Assembly (NCBI RefSeq): GCF_012034335.1
Contig: NZ_JAATHJ010000024.1
Span: 1 to 49,236, forward strand
Direction: 5' to 3'
Source: Alkalicoccus luteus
Lineage (GTDB): Bacteria; Bacillota; Bacilli; Bacillales; Salisediminibacteriaceae
DNA length: 49,236 nt
Part shown: piece after piece, positions 17,526 to 24,716 of the stretch
Position numbering within the stretch: the first letter of the stretch is position 1
Layout: every line of letters begins with the position of its first letter
Notes under the pieces: generated by a model
What the model saw: only the letters and a program-made list of their open reading frames with translations
What the model was told of the DNA's origin: nothing
Databases searched by the model: none
Position numbers and translations under genes: made by a program

Positions 17526-18845
17526 ATGCGTAATGTACATGATTTTGAAGCGGAAACAGTTGAAAAAGCGATTGAGGAAGCGGAGCACACGTTAAAACGC
17601 TCATCCGCCGAACTCGAAATCGATATCCTCGATCGTGGAGAAAGCACGTTTTTTGGGTTTAAAAAAGCAAAGGCAAAAATTCGTGTCACGACACAGCCAC
17701 AGCCTTCAGAAAACTGGCTTGACGCACTCGATTCATACCTGGAAGAACCAGCTGACGCTGCCAACCGTGATGAGAACCTGTCAAGACACCTCGAAGGAAC
17801 AGCCTGGCTGAAAGACGGCGTTCTCTATTTTGAAGGGAACGAGTCAAAACGGCCTGTGCTCCATTTGCCGGATGAAGTCACCGCCTGCAAAAATGGCAAA
17901 CAGACTGGTAAACAGACATCATTGATCAGTGGAGACTCGCTGGAATTTTCGATTCAAGTTCCTCCGAGAGAAACCGCCTGGTCGGTCTCCGTCGATAAAA
18001 AATTGCAAATCGTAACGCTCAACGTAAAGCCAGGTGCCTTCTTCACGGCGGCTATTGCCGATCATCCGCCTGCCGAACAGGTTTACGTAAGTATTTCGAA
18101 AGAAGAAACACCGTTAAATCAGCTGACTGAGGAAGATGTGCTGGATCAGCTGGAACGTATGGAAATTACGTACGGGATAAAAACGGACGCCATTCGTGAA
18201 GCTTGCACAGCCACTGCGGAAAAAACAGTTGAAATAGCAGCCGGAAAACTTCCTATGCACGGCAAAGACGGCAAGATCGATTTTACGATTAATTTGCAGA
18301 CAGAACAGAAAATATACCGCGAAAAGCCGGACGGTACGATCGATTTCAGGGATTCGATACGCATCCCCTCGGTCGAAGAAGGCCTCGTCTTAGGATCGAT
18401 TGTGGAACCGACAGCCGGAGAAGACGGATGCAGCCTGTTCGGTGAAGTCCTGCAGGCAAAAACCGGCCGTCCGATAGCCGTCCATGCCGGTACAGGAGTC
18501 GAACTTGATGAAGAAACGAAGACAATCACGGCTTCCATATCAGGGCGCCCTTTTCTCAAACAGCAAGGACAGATCGTTCGCTTATCCATCCTCCCTAAGC
18601 TCGTTCATGACGGTAACCTTCAGCTCGGAGACGGCAACATCCGCTTTACAGGAGATGTTGAAATCATTGGATCGGTTGAAAACGGGATGAAAGTGGAGGC
18701 AGTCGGGGATATATGGGTTCATGCTCACAGCGACCAATCATTTTTACAAGCTGCAGGCTCTGTAACCGTCAACGGCAGTGTGCTCCACTCAACGCTGACG
18801 GCGGGAACGAGCAGAGCGGCTCATAAGAAGACGATAAACTGCTGA
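17526..18845 (+). CDS. fapA: FapA/DUF342 polar-growth/flagellar-assembly-like protein, N-terminal part (frameshifted gene)
   Basis: 439 aa up to an early stop. Residues about 1-50 form a Jag-N-like domain (FEAETVEKAIEEAEHTLKRS, GFKKAKAKIRV). The FapA region follows, with RIPSVEEGLVLGSIVEP, GEDGCSLFGEVLQ, GTGVELDE and the start of the beta-helix (GDGNIRFTGDVEIIGSVENG). The reading frame is lost at 18824-18845, and the -1 frame continues with DDKLLKVFLRSYPAFLR and on to 19594. Restored, the protein would be about 689 aa, within the long-FapA range. The start is ATG 17526 (or the adjacent 17523), with GGAAGG upstream. The gene is led by a c-di-GMP riboswitch. Function in the family is poorly known; cell-envelope or motility roles are reported. 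Confidence 0.85.
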   Translation: MRNVHDFEAETVEKAIEEAEHTLKRSSAELEIDILDRGESTFFGFKKAKAKIRVTTQPQPSENWLDALDSYLEEPADAANRDENLSRHLEGTAWLKDGVLYFEGNESKRPVLHLPDEVTACKNGKQTGKQTSLISGDSLEFSIQVPPRETAWSVSVDKKLQIVTLNVKPGAFFTAAIADHPPAEQVYVSISKEETPLNQLTEEDVLDQLERMEITYGIKTDAIREACTATAEKTVEIAAGKLPMHGKDGKIDFTINLQTEQKIYREKPDGTIDFRDSIRIPSVEEGLVLGSIVEPTAGEDGCSLFGEVLQAKTGRPIAVHAGTGVELDEETKTITASISGRPFLKQQGQIVRLSILPKLVHDGNLQLGDGNIRFTGDVEIIGSVENGMKVEAVGDIWVHAHSDQSFLQAAGSVTVNGSVLHSTLTAGTSRAAHKKTINC

Positions 18846-19009
18846 AAGTCTTTCTTCGTTCCTACCCTGCATTTCTGCGTGTATTTCATCAAGTAATCGA
18901 TTCACCTGCTTTTCAGGCGTCCTACGAAAAGCAGCGCGGCCGGGGTCCTCTTATCCGGGCTTTACAGGAAAAAAAGTATCCTCGCCTGCGTAACGATACT
19001 GAGCAGCTT

Positions 19010-19594
19010 GTGAATCACCTGCTTTATTCCGGTTTATTTGAACAACAGTGGCTTGATTTTGGCGAAGACCTCCAATCTGCTCTGCTTACCTTTCATCGTG
19101 CACAGACAATTGATGACCGGATTTTTCAAGATTTGCAGCAGAAAGCATTTCAGCTTCATGACCTGCTGGAAAGCCCTGCGGTCAGCCGGTCCCGCATTGC
19201 CATCCGGTACGCCGCACACAGCAATCTTATTTCAGCAGGTGAAATTGACGTTCTCGGCAAAGGCGTGATGCATTCCTATCTCGAAGCAGACGGCTTTATC
19301 ACGGTGCATCAACGGGCCATTGGCGGTACTTTGAAGTCGGAACGGGGCATTTCGGTCAAAGAAGCAGGATCTCCCGGCGGAGCAAGGACGCTGTTAGAAA
19401 CCGCCGAATCGGGAACGATAGAGATTGAGCACTGCCATCCCGATGTCGTGCTGACGATCGGCAGAGCGCGCAAGCTGATTGACTCGGAAATGACAGATAT
19501 CCGCGCTTCTCTGGATGACGACGGACGAATGCAGTTATTTTACTCCTCCAGCAGCTCGGCCAGCTCCTCAGAAACGACATCCGCAAAAAAATGA
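19010..19594 (+). CDS. fapA: FapA/DUF342, C-terminal part after frameshift
   Basis: 194 aa if read from a GTG at 19010, but that codon has no ribosome-binding site. The frame is open from 18827, so this is the rest of the upstream gene and not an independent one. A helical segment (about 18830-19150) precedes the second beta-helix piece: RYAAHSNLISAGEIDVLGKGVMHSYLEADGF is the typical FapA pattern (shown here in part), ending VKEAGSPGGARTLLET. The last 17 codons encode a Ser-rich tail that overlaps the convergent regulator gene by 55 nt. Confidence 0.75.
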   Translation: MNHLLYSGLFEQQWLDFGEDLQSALLTFHRAQTIDDRIFQDLQQKAFQLHDLLESPAVSRSRIAIRYAAHSNLISAGEIDVLGKGVMHSYLEADGFITVHQRAIGGTLKSERGISVKEAGSPGGARTLLETAESGTIEIEHCHPDVVLTIGRARKLIDSEMTDIRASLDDDGRMQLFYSSSSSASSSETTSAKK

Positions 19595-20418
19595 TTACCT
19601 CTCAGCTGAAACAAAAATTTCGCTTTTTCATAATATTCCTTTGTTTCCTCTTTACCAAAGCGGTCTGATTCCCGGCCGCTTTGGCCATATTGAAAATAAA
19701 GCTCCCCGAGCATATACATAGATTCTGTTTGATGACAAAGCTGTATTCCCCTTCCTGCAAGCTCAAGGGATTCTTTCCATTTATCCTGTTCAAACTGATT
19801 TTTACTGTAATTATAATAGAGGCGGACGAGAAGAGAGCTTTTTGGCAAATACGGATGGCGTCTTGCAGCATGAAGCAGCCGCCGATAGACGTTTTCTGCC
19901 TGTACCTGTCTGTCAGCCATACTGAAAATGATCGCTTTGCTCAGCATGATATCCAGATCCTGAACGGTTGGATTTTTCCGTGTAGCCGGGGTCAGGGCAG
20001 CAGCCTCATCCAGACAGCGCACAGCTTCTGATACATCATCTCGGATATGGTACAGACAAATTCCTTTACGCCAAAGCAGATACTGCCGCAGCGTTCCTTT
20101 TTGAAATTCCGGATGATTTTCTTCTGCTTCTACTGTCGCGAGAACGGCTTTGTAATCTGTCCTGTCCATGCTGGCAGCGATCGATTCCATGACCGTATAC
20201 AAATAATTCACCTTCGAAATATCTGCAGAGGCATCAAATAAATATTGAATATCGACTCCCAGTCTCTCAGCAAGCTCCGCTGTTAAATCAGCAGATGGAT
20301 GCACGAGTCCCTGCTCCAGTTTACTGATATAGCCCTGTGTACAGAGACCGCTGCAAAGCTCCTGCTGCGAAACCCCGAAAAACGTCCGCAGCTCTTTTAG
20401 TTTCTTCCCGATCCCCAT
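19540..20418 (-). CDS. PlcR-like HTH-TPR transcriptional regulator (RNPP family)
   Basis: 292 aa, close to PlcR (285 aa). Residues 1-62 are an XRE-type helix-turn-helix (KKLKELRTFFGVSQQELCSG, YISKLEQG). About 70-290 is a TPR array. Stretches such as NHPEFQKGTLRQYLLWRKG, LYYNYSKNQFEQDKWKESLEL and SMYMLGELYFQYGQSG look like the PlcR TPR region as I recall it. RNPP regulators bind re-imported signal peptides through these TPRs. The start used is ATG 20418; an in-frame GTG 12 nt earlier has a better-spaced GGGAG and is possible. A 37-codon exported-peptide gene lies divergently at 20597. The 3' end overlaps fapA. Confidence 0.8.
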   Translation of the reverse strand: MGIGKKLKELRTFFGVSQQELCSGLCTQGYISKLEQGLVHPSADLTAELAERLGVDIQYLFDASADISKVNYLYTVMESIAASMDRTDYKAVLATVEAEENHPEFQKGTLRQYLLWRKGICLYHIRDDVSEAVRCLDEAAALTPATRKNPTVQDLDIMLSKAIIFSMADRQVQAENVYRRLLHAARRHPYLPKSSLLVRLYYNYSKNQFEQDKWKESLELAGRGIQLCHQTESMYMLGELYFQYGQSGRESDRFGKEETKEYYEKAKFLFQLRGNHFFADVVSEELAELLEE

Positions 20419-20447
20419 CTCATTCACTGCCACCATCTCCCAGTAAA

Positions 20448-20463
20448 TATTCGTATATGAATA
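20448..20463. promoter_or_regulatory. Inverted repeat upstream of the PlcR-like gene
   Basis: TATTC, 6 nt, GAATA (TATTCGTATATGAATA), 14 of 16 positions symmetric. It lies 30 nt upstream of the regulator start. A second palindrome, CCATATGG, is at 20492-20499. Either could be an operator for autoregulation or for the divergent peptide gene. Confidence 0.4.
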
Positions 20464-20535
20464 CATTTTACCGTTTTTCACTGGTAAGAAACCATATGGA
20501 GTTGTTTTTCGACTGTAAAACGCTTAGAAGCCAAC

Positions 20536-20563
20536 TTGATCAATGTTGAAAATCGGCTATAAT
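20536..20563 (+). promoter_or_regulatory. Promoter of the small propeptide gene
   Basis: TTGATC (20536-20541), 16-nt spacer, perfect TATAAT (20558-20563), 33 nt before the start codon. The -35 box is embedded in the 8-bp palindrome TTGATCAA. Confidence 0.65.
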
Positions 20564-20596
20564 CAGATCAATTCAACCAGTATGGGAGGGCTCTTT

Positions 20597-20710
20597 ATGA
20601 AATTGTTGATGTTCATGATGACCGCCGCCGCGTTGTTTTTCATTGTCGGACCAGAGGCTGCTGACGTATTTGAACCTCTCGGTAAAGGACTTCCCTATAA
20701 GCACGGATAA
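20597..20710 (+). CDS. Small exported propeptide, candidate signal for the PlcR-like regulator
   Basis: 37 codons with GGGAGGG 6 nt upstream of the ATG, a consensus promoter and its own terminator, so it is very likely expressed. The product begins with Lys and a 16-residue hydrophobic segment (LLMFMMTAAALFFIVG), then PEAADVFEPLGKGLPYKHG. The layout matches Phr/PapR/NprX-type pre-peptides: export signal, then a short C-terminal signal sequence. The LPY near the C-terminus recalls the LPFEF/LPFEY end of PapR. It diverges from a PlcR-like gene with a 178-nt gap; papR, in contrast, lies downstream of plcR. Alternatively it could be an unrelated small membrane peptide. Confidence 0.65.
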   Translation: MKLLMFMMTAAALFFIVGPEAADVFEPLGKGLPYKHG

Positions 20711-20714
20711 TAAA

Positions 20715-20748
20715 AAGCTGCCCGGAGACCCCTCCGGACAGCTTTTTT
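20715..20748. terminator. Bidirectional terminator between propeptide gene and azoR
   Basis: Stem AAGCTGCCCGGAG against CTCCGGACAGCTT (one G-U pair), 4-nt loop, T-run on the plus strand and A-run before it. Confidence 0.9.
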
Positions 20749-20761
20749 CTATACAGCTATC

Positions 20762-21388
20762 TTAAAAACTGGATGCTGCTTCTTTCGTTTTTTCCAATCC
20801 GGCTTCGATGATTTCTCCTGCCTTATCGGGAAACTGATTGTGTCCTTCAATGACGACGCTTGTACGGTCTTCAATACCAAAGAACGTCATGATTGTCTCC
20901 ACGTACGTTACAGCCATTTCCATAGAAGCTGCCGCTCCTTCTGAATAGACGCCTCCTCTGGCGTTCAGAAGCACTACCCGCTTATCTGACAGGAGCCCCT
21001 GCGGGCCATTCTCTGTATACTGGAACGTCGTGCCTGCCTGGCAAAGATAGTCGAAGTACGTGTGCAGAACTGCAGGAACGGAAAAATTCCAGAGCGGAAA
21101 TGCAATTACAATTTTTTCTGCCTTCAAAAACTGGTCCAGATATCCTTTAACGAGCTCTGCTGCTTCCTGTTCCTCAGCTGTCAGCTCAAGGCCTTTCGCT
21201 GTCTTAAACATACCGTGAATTTTATCCGCATCATAATACGGTAGATTCTCTTCAAAAAGATCAAGCTCCTGAATCTGATCTCCAGGATTTTCACTCATGT
21301 ACTTCTCCTTAAAGGTATTGTACATTTGCAGACTAACCGCCTGATCGTCCGGACGGGAGTTTGCTTTAATAAATAACACGTCAGCCAT
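20762..21388 (-). CDS. azoR: FMN-dependent NADH-azoreductase
   Basis: 208 aa, full length for the AzoR/AcpD family of flavodoxin-like quinone and azo-compound reductases. Seen: VLFIKANSRPDDQAVS near the N-terminus (FMN phosphate loop), FPLWNFSVPAVLHTYFDYLCQAGTTF, and LLNARGGVYSEG. It probably protects against quinone or electrophile stress by two-electron reduction in the cytoplasm. The start has AGGAGGAAG upstream of the ATG. An inverted repeat (CACTT-N6-AAGTG) at 21421-21436 lies in its promoter region. Confidence 0.92.
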   Translation of the reverse strand: MADVLFIKANSRPDDQAVSLQMYNTFKEKYMSENPGDQIQELDLFEENLPYYDADKIHGMFKTAKGLELTAEEQEAAELVKGYLDQFLKAEKIVIAFPLWNFSVPAVLHTYFDYLCQAGTTFQYTENGPQGLLSDKRVVLLNARGGVYSEGAAASMEMAVTYVETIMTFFGIEDRTSVVIEGHNQFPDKAGEIIEAGLEKTKEAASSF

Positions 21389-21420
21389 CTGTATCTTCCT
21401 CCTGCATTCATGAAAATTGT

Positions 21421-21436
21421 CACTTTTGTATAAGTG
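21421..21436. promoter_or_regulatory. Inverted repeat in the azoR upstream region
   Basis: CACTT, TTGTAT, AAGTG: 5-bp perfect arms, 32 nt upstream of the azoR start. A candidate operator for a MarR/DUF24-type quinone sensor by analogy with Bacillus azoR genes; the bases do not match the MhqR box I recall. Confidence 0.3.
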
Positions 21437-21572
21437 CTAACAAAAATTCAGTTTAATTATTTTCGTTCATAAAATCAAGCTTAGCTCCTTATGCTTTTCA
21501 AATTGGTTGATAAGACCTACAATAGAGACAGCATCCGGGAATATAAACAGAGATTTAGCAGAGGGGGAGATT

Positions 21573-22886
21573 ATGGATAAGCGGCAGAAACAGAGTCTTA
21601 TATTACTGATCAGCGGTATTGCCGCAGCAGGCGTATTTTTTTACGTACTTTTTTCAGAGCCTGCAGAAACACCGCAGAACGAAAACAATGAGGACAACGA
21701 GCGATCATTTGGGGAGCTCGATCCCGATCTGGACCGGGTCGCTGCTGCTGCAGAAGAGCTGATTGGCACACCGTTCGAATCAGACGGTACAGATCCGGAG
21801 AACGGCTTTAACAGCTCCGGTCTTATTCAATATGCGTTTGAAGAGGAAACCGGTATCCGTATGCCCCGTCTGGCAGCTCATCAGCAGGATCTCGGCGAAA
21901 CAGTGCCGCTTGAGGAGGCACAGCGCGGAGATCTCGTATTTTTCGAAGCAGACACGCTGATGACTGGTATGTATATCGGGGACCGGCAGGCCATCACTGT
22001 TTCGACAAGTGATGGTGCAGTTGAGGTAGATGTAACAGAAGGGTTCTGGGGGGATCATTTTACAGAAGTCCGTCGCCTGACTGACGAGGAGAAAGAGGCA
22101 CTGCATCCATCTGCCTATACCGATCACGAGCATCCTGCAGTCCGGGAATCGATGCAGTATCTCGATACACCATACGAATTTGGAGGCAGTACGCTGGAGG
22201 CATTTGATTGTTCCTTTTTTGTTCAGGAAGTATACCGTGAAGCCGGGGACGTGTATCTTCCCCGTGTAACGATCGATCAGGTGGAAACCGGCGAGGAGAT
22301 TCAGCCGGAAGAGACGCGGCCCGGCGATGTGCTTTATTTCTCGGATGTCGATGTGGAAGACAGCATCCGTGAAGAAGGAGAAGTGACGCACGCTGGAATT
22401 TATTTAGGTGACGGCTTTATGATTCACGCAAGCAGAACCGAAAATAAAACACAGATCAGCCGGCTGAATGATTACTGGGAAGACGCTTATACGGAAACGA
22501 GGCGATTCGATGAGATGGCTGTTGAAAGCGATCTTCTGCGCACCGCCGCTGATTATTTAAATGTTCCATTTGAAACAGGCGGGAGCAACCCTGAAGACGG
22601 ATTTAATACGAGTGGATTCGTGAGCTACGTGTTCGATGAAGCAAAAGATCTGACGCTTCCCGACCGGGCTGCCTCCATGTGGGAAACAGGCACTGACATC
22701 GGCAGAGATTCCCTTGAGCCTGAGGATGTTGTGTTCTTCGAAGGCAGCAACTCCCTGCTTCCCGGCATTTATATTGGACACGACTTATTCTTTATAGCCA
22801 GTGAATCATCCGGAGTAACGATCCGCCACCTTGAATACAGCGATTTCTTTGCTGACCGATTTGAAGGCGCAAGGCGGATGCAGTAA
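21573..22886 (+). CDS. Membrane-anchored protein with three NlpC/P60 domains, only the middle one catalytic
   Basis: 437 aa. Residues 8-28 are a TM anchor, followed by an acidic linker. Three NlpC/P60-type repeats follow: about 53-168, 187-312 and 318-437. Repeat 2 has the catalytic set: Cys213 in AFDCS, His273 in THAGIYLG, and His285. Repeat 1 has FNSSG and MTGMYIG (Cys to Ser, His to Met). Repeat 3 has FNTSG and LPGIYIG (Cys to Thr, His to Leu). So one D,L-endopeptidase-like domain sits between two pseudo-enzymatic ones, probably acting on cell-wall peptides outside the membrane. The start ATG 21573 has GAGGGGGAG upstream. Monocistronic, with its own terminator. Confidence 0.85.
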   Translation: MDKRQKQSLILLISGIAAAGVFFYVLFSEPAETPQNENNEDNERSFGELDPDLDRVAAAAEELIGTPFESDGTDPENGFNSSGLIQYAFEEETGIRMPRLAAHQQDLGETVPLEEAQRGDLVFFEADTLMTGMYIGDRQAITVSTSDGAVEVDVTEGFWGDHFTEVRRLTDEEKEALHPSAYTDHEHPAVRESMQYLDTPYEFGGSTLEAFDCSFFVQEVYREAGDVYLPRVTIDQVETGEEIQPEETRPGDVLYFSDVDVEDSIREEGEVTHAGIYLGDGFMIHASRTENKTQISRLNDYWEDAYTETRRFDEMAVESDLLRTAADYLNVPFETGGSNPEDGFNTSGFVSYVFDEAKDLTLPDRAASMWETGTDIGRDSLEPEDVVFFEGSNSLLPGIYIGHDLFFIASESSGVTIRHLEYSDFFADRFEGARRMQ

Positions 22887-22907
22887 CAGCTAAATGTTTA
22901 TTCGGAC

Positions 22908-22943
22908 AAGCACTGAAAAAGGATCATTCCTTTTTCAGTGCTT
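22908..22943 (+). terminator. Terminator after the NlpC/P60 gene
   Basis: Perfect 16-bp stem AAGCACTGAAAAAGGA, loop TCAT, then a T-run. Confidence 0.9.
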
Positions 22944-23008
22944 TTTGTTTCTGCAGTTACTTTAGGCTCCGTCTGCTAAATGAGCAACAACCCAGCCCCC
23001 TTTACAAA

Positions 23009-23023
23009 TCGTAATAATTACGA
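23009..23023. promoter_or_regulatory. Zur box 1 upstream of rpsN
   Basis: TCGTAATAATTACGA, a perfect 15-bp palindrome identical to the Bacillus Zur-box pattern TCGTAATNATTACGA. It predicts repression by Zur when zinc is sufficient. Confidence 0.88.
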
Positions 23024-23034
23024 TAATATACAAA

Positions 23035-23049
23035 ACGTAATCATTACTA
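23035..23049. promoter_or_regulatory. Zur box 2 (degenerate) upstream of rpsN
   Basis: ACGTAATCATTACTA matches the Zur box at 12 fixed positions, with its start 26 bp from that of the first box. It ends 27 nt before the rpsN start codon. Confidence 0.65.
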
Positions 23050-23075
23050 TTTAAACGAAAGGTGTGTCCGTATAG

Positions 23076-23345
23076 ATGGCTAAAAAGTCGAAAATCGCTA
23101 AAGAAAAAAAGAGAATCGAAATGGTTGAGCGCTATGCTGAACTCCGGAGAGAGCTGAAGGAAAAAGGAGACTATGCTGCTCTTGCGAAGCTGCCCCGTGA
23201 TTCAAATCCGATCCGGTTAACACGCCGCTGTGAACTGACCGGCCGCCCACACGGCGTGCTGCGGAAATTCCGGTTGTCTCGTATTGCCTTCCGCGAACTC
23301 GCGCACAAAGGCCAGATTCCCGGAGTGAAAAAAGCCAGCTGGTAA
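23076..23345 (+). CDS. rpsN: 30S ribosomal protein S14, zinc-independent paralogue
   Basis: 89 aa, the long C-minus form of S14. It lacks the two CXXC pairs of the zinc-binding form; its conserved core reads [22 protein letters not shown] (given here as the block around residues 47-67). In Bacillus such a paralogue replaces the zinc-containing S14 under zinc starvation and is repressed by Zur. Two Zur boxes lie directly upstream (23009-23023 and 23035-23049), which fits that role. AAAGGTG precedes the ATG. A repeat element begins directly after the stop codon. Confidence 0.96.
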   Translation: MAKKSKIAKEKKRIEMVERYAELRRELKEKGDYAALAKLPRDSNPIRLTRRCELTGRPHGVLRKFRLSRIAFRELAHKGQIPGVKKASW

Positions 23346-23560
23346 TCCGTATGGAACAGATCGTGCATTCATAACAAGGCACTTGAAACACACTGCCAGC
23401 TGCTGACATCGGACGGCCTCGACCCCGGGAGGATCAGAACGAGGCGAAGATCCATTGCTTCCGACAGCAAGAGGGAAAGCCGTGCCCGTTCCCTCCGGAA
23501 AGCGAATGTCCGCAGATACAGGAAGATGCAATGTAATTCACCTAAAATGACTTTATCAAT
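23346..23560 (+). mobile_element. Dispersed MITE-like repeat, right half only (copy B)
   Basis: It starts within a few bases of the rpsN stop codon with TCCGTATGGA and matches copies A and C through GAGGATCAGAACGAGGCGAA, TTCCCTCCGGAAAGCGA and ATGACTTTATCAA. The left half is missing. Like the others it ends just before a terminator hairpin (23567-23600). The rest of 23346-23769 contains no gene. Confidence 0.65.
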
Positions 23561-23566
23561 ACTCTG

Positions 23567-23600
23567 GCAAAAAACGAACCAGCATCGGTTCGTTTTTTGC
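23567..23600 (+). terminator. Terminator following repeat copy B
   Basis: Perfect 14-bp stem GCAAAAAACGAACC with a 6-nt loop and a T6 run inside the 3' arm. It presumably ends the rpsN transcript, about 220 nt after the stop codon because of the inserted repeat. Confidence 0.85.
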
Positions 23601-23769
23601 TGTCAGTAAAAGATCTGTCAACAACCGACAGAGCCCGTATTCATGTACACTCATCCAGAACCTTTCGCTTTTGCCGCCCTCGAAATGAAATCATTTTTCT
23701 GATTCAGCTTACGATACTCGAAAAAGGGGTAGAGTAGCTGTAATACAATGGAAAATGAGGTGTGGGAGT

Positions 23770-24624
23770 ATGCGCTACCGGATTGTGCACGAGAACAAAT
23801 TTTTTTACGAGACTGATGTTGATCAGAGCCTGAACTATATGCGCTTGAAACCACGTACAGATGAATGTCAACGGCTGCTTTCCTACCAGCTTGAAATCGA
23901 GCCTGCATCGATGACACGTGAGAGCGTTGATATATGGGGTAACAACGTGGAGACATTTTTTATTCCCGAAAAGCATCGGGAACTTCATGTGACGACAACT
24001 TCCGAAGTCAGCATTCAAAAAACACCGTTTATCCAGTCGGTGCCTTACAAAAAAGAAATGCAGGAAATTTTTCATTCACCCTTATTTAAAAAACATTATC
24101 TCGCCTTTTTGAAATCGACTCCTTATACGTTTTTAAACGATAATCAGGTCGAGGAAATGAAGCAGCTGCTGGGGCCCGTCGAAAACCCGGCTGAATATGC
24201 TGTCAGCGTGATGAATTTTATAAATGGGAACTTCGACTACAATACAGAAACGACGGATGTTTCTACAACTGCGTCCGACTCGCTTTTGCAGCGAAGCGGT
24301 GTCTGTCAGGATTATACGCACGTGATGCTCGGGCTGCTCCGCAGCAGCGGAATTCCGGCTCGATACGTCAGCGGCTATTTGTATATAGGAGAAGAATCTG
24401 CCATGATCGGGGATGCTGCCAGCCACGCCTGGGTAGAAGTCATGATTCCCGGCGTAGGTTGGTGCGGACTTGATCCGACAAATAACGTCGAAGCGCTTGA
24501 AAACCACGTCATTATCAGCACTGGCAGAGACTATGCTGACCTGAGTCCATTCGAAGGCGTTTACCGCGGCGGAGGCCAGACGATGGAAGTCAACGTCAGC
24601 TGCACGCTGCTTGAAGATTACTGA
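23770..24624 (+). CDS. Transglutaminase-like (papain-fold) protein
   Basis: 284 aa. The N-terminal half (1-120) is a beta-rich bacterial transglutaminase-like N-domain (YRIVHENKFFYETDVDQSLN). The catalytic half shows the Cys-His-Asp triad: SGVCQDYTHVM (Cys179), ASHAWVEV (His219) and GLDPTNN (Asp235). Proteins of this layout are cysteine peptidases or amidases rather than true cross-linkers; the substrate is unknown. No signal peptide, so cytoplasmic. The ATG at 23770 is used because GAGGTG lies 7 nt before it; an ATG at 23755 overlaps that site. Monocistronic. Confidence 0.88.
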   Translation: MRYRIVHENKFFYETDVDQSLNYMRLKPRTDECQRLLSYQLEIEPASMTRESVDIWGNNVETFFIPEKHRELHVTTTSEVSIQKTPFIQSVPYKKEMQEIFHSPLFKKHYLAFLKSTPYTFLNDNQVEEMKQLLGPVENPAEYAVSVMNFINGNFDYNTETTDVSTTASDSLLQRSGVCQDYTHVMLGLLRSSGIPARYVSGYLYIGEESAMIGDAASHAWVEVMIPGVGWCGLDPTNNVEALENHVIISTGRDYADLSPFEGVYRGGGQTMEVNVSCTLLEDY

Positions 24625-24652
24625 TCTGCCGCAAACGTGAATCACCATATAG

Positions 24653-24692
24653 AAGAGCCGATGCTCCCCTCAGCGGGAAAGCACCGGCTCTT
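24653..24692 (+). terminator. Terminator between convergent transglutaminase and murR-like genes
   Basis: Outer stem AAGAGCCG/CGGCTCTT plus inner CCC/GGG pairing, followed by TTTG and T7. Confidence 0.8.
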
Positions 24693-24716
24693 TGTTTTTT
24701 TGCTCGCCGACTCGTT

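Noticed and set aside
18815-18845. Programmed -1 frameshift in fapA
   Set aside because: No X XXY YYZ slippery site and no obvious downstream stimulatory structure; mutation or assembly error is simpler.
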